The notes beneath the pieces are model-generated. The model saw nothing but the letters and a program-made list of their open reading frames with translations, was not told where the DNA came from and did no database searches. From Planctomycetota bacterium (GTDB lineage: Bacteria; Planctomycetota; UBA1135; UBA2386), in contig JAEUHS010000058.1 of the NCBI GenBank assembly GCA_016794035.1, forward strand, positions 78,854 to 120,172: a stretch of DNA of 41,319 nucleotides. The letters are read 5' to 3'. The position numbers and the translations under genes are program-made. Position 1 is the stretch's first letter, and each line of letters starts with the position of its first letter. Positions 40,159 through 41,319 of the stretch are shown one piece after another.

Positions 40159-41319
40159 CTCGAGACGCGGCGGCAACGGCCGCCCATCGCCGCTGGCGCG
40201 CACACGCGGCGGGTCGCAGCCGAGCAGTTCGATGGTGCCGTGCTGGCCGGTGACCCACAGGTCGGCGCCGAAGGTGCGCGCAGCTAGCCCGAGTGCGGTG
40301 TCGCCGTCGGCGCTCGCGGCCGAGGCGATGCAGACCCGCGGCCGCACGCGCTGCAGCAGGTGCACGGCGGTCGGGTTGCGGCGACCATGGTGCGGCAGCA
40401 GCAACACGTCGCTCGGCTGCGCGATGCCCTGCGCGATCGCGGCGGCCGTGCCGAGAGCCTCGGCGTCGCCGGTCAGCAGTACGCTGGCCGGTCCGACCCA
40501 AAAGCGCGTCCACAGACTGCGGTCGTTGTCGCTGGCGGCGGGTGGCAGGCTCGGCGCCGCGACCAGCACACCCGCAGCCGGTTCCAGGCGTTCACCGGGC
40601 GCGACGAACTGCAGGCGGGTCCCGCCGTCGCGCAACAGGCGCGCGAGGTCGGAGTCGGCGAGGCTGTCGGGCAGCACCGCGGCGTCGATCGGCACCGCGC
40701 GCAGCAGCGCGCCGATGCCGTTGCGATGGTCGGCGTCGCCGTGGCTGCAGATCCACAGATCGATGTGGCGCCGATCGAGCGCCTGCAGCACCTCGCGCGC
40801 GGCGAGCGTCGGCGCCTGCACGCTACCGCAGTCGATCACGATCTGACGCCCTGCGTCGCGGAACATGCAGGCCTGGCCGTGGCCGATCGCGAACAGCTGC
40901 AGACGCGGCACGCTGCGCGCCTGCAGCGGCAGGAAGTAGGGGGCGATCAGGGCGGCGGCGGCCAGCGCTGCGCCGCGGCGGTCGCGCCGCCAGGCGACCA
41001 CCAGCAGCGCGAGCCCGGCGGCCAATCCCAGCAGCCACGTCGGCGGCGAACACCATGCCTGGATCGGCGTGCCGGGCAACGCGTCGGCGGCCTGCACCAC
41101 CTGCATGTAGAGCGAGGCCGCGGTCGCGAGCGGCACTGCGAGCACACCCGCGAGCATGGGCAGGCACAGGCCGAGCAACGCCGTGAACAGGCTGCCGAAC
41201 AACAGCAGCGCGACCAGCGGCGACAACAGCGGCGTCAGCAGCACGGTCCACGGCGCCAGCTGGCCGAAGAAGTACAGCGTCAGCGGCGCGGTCAGCAGGG
41301 TCGCCCAGCACGAGCCGCG
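40141..41319 (-). CDS. comEC: ComEC/Rec2-type protein, C-terminal part (N-terminus beyond window)
   Basis: The C-terminal part of the inner-membrane channel that takes up single-stranded DNA in natural transformation. The frame is open to the right edge (393 residues visible) and begins inside the membrane domain with the typical LLTAPLTLYFFGQLAPWTVL, followed by several more hydrophobic helices. The soluble C-terminal half (from about residue 145 of the visible part) is a metallo-beta-lactamase-like domain with HGDADHRNG (the HxxxDH-type metal motif), DCGS and LLPHHGRRNP, as in ComEC proteins, where it may degrade the non-transported strand. The start of the protein and any comEA-like DNA receptor lie outside the window. 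Convergent, with an 18-base overlap with the HEAT-like gene. Confidence 0.82.
   Translation of the reverse strand, partial: RGSCWATLLTAPLTLYFFGQLAPWTVLLTPLLSPLVALLLFGSLFTALLGLCLPMLAGVLAVPLATAASLYMQVVQAADALPGTPIQAWCSPPTWLLGLAAGLALLVVAWRRDRRGAALAAAALIAPYFLPLQARSVPRLQLFAIGHGQACMFRDAGRQIVIDCGSVQAPTLAAREVLQALDRRHIDLWICSHGDADHRNGIGALLRAVPIDAAVLPDSLADSDLARLLRDGGTRLQFVAPGERLEPAAGVLVAAPSLPPAASDNDRSLWTRFWVGPASVLLTGDAEALGTAAAIAQGIAQPSDVLLLPHHGRRNPTAVHLLQRVRPRVCIASAASADGDTALGLAARTFGADLWVTGQHGTIELLGCDPPRVRASGDGRPLPPRLESPRPP

Overview
The window is about 41 kb of very GC-rich (by eye near 70 %) bacterial chromosome, densely coding, with short intergenic gaps and many ATGA or GTGA start/stop overlaps. No rRNA, tRNA, CRISPR array, integrase, transposase or phage gene was seen. 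The gene set (Tat component, type II secretion pseudopilins, system II cytochrome c maturation, lipoproteins, Ser/Thr kinase next to an ECF sigma factor, many secreted proteins of unknown function) fits a Gram-negative heterotroph. My best guess is a high-GC member of the Planctomycetota or a relative, but this rests on gene style and not on a marker-gene tree.

Layout. 1-2.9 kb (minus strand): a membrane protein of unknown function, a FAD-dependent amine/amino-acid oxidoreductase and an ABC ATPase cut by the left edge. 3.2-9.0 kb (plus): metK, a zinc-finger/HEAT membrane protein, pyruvate kinase, ribosomal proteins L13 and S9 behind the clearest promoter of the window, and a YebC-family regulator. 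9.0-16.6 kb (plus): a run of signalling-type genes: a degenerate GGDEF protein overlapping yebC, an 893-residue helical-repeat protein with two FHA-like domains, a small membrane protein, a membrane-anchored Ser/Thr kinase with altered catalytic motifs, an ECF sigma factor overlapping a short Cys/His protein that may be its anti-sigma factor, and a membrane-anchored coiled-coil protein, closed by a strong hairpin terminator. A small lipoprotein gene faces this terminator from the other side.

17.3-25.8 kb (plus): sucCD (succinyl-CoA synthetase), a HEAT-like membrane protein, tatA, a polyprenyl diphosphate synthase, and a tightly coupled trio of duplicated-domain lipoprotein, ResB and a long CcsA for cytochrome c assembly. 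25.8-31.2 kb: folD on the minus strand, which lacks the canonical cyclohydrolase lysine and aspartate, then on the plus strand a rhomboid protease, a large secreted protein of unknown function and seryl-tRNA synthetase. 31.2-34.0 kb (minus): a four-gene pseudopilin operon gspG-H-I-J. 34.1-38.2 kb (plus): an S9 prolyl-oligopeptidase-type exopeptidase coupled to a thioredoxin-fold/TPR protein, then an NHL-type beta-propeller. 38.2-41.3 kb: a secreted thioredoxin-fold protein (minus), a HEAT-like membrane protein (plus) and the C-terminal part of a ComEC-type protein cut by the right edge (minus).

The most notable points are the FolD active-site substitutions, the clustered signalling locus built from degenerate domains, and a recurring TAnnnT box close in front of start codons that have no Shine-Dalgarno sequence, which suggests short-leader or leaderless transcripts.
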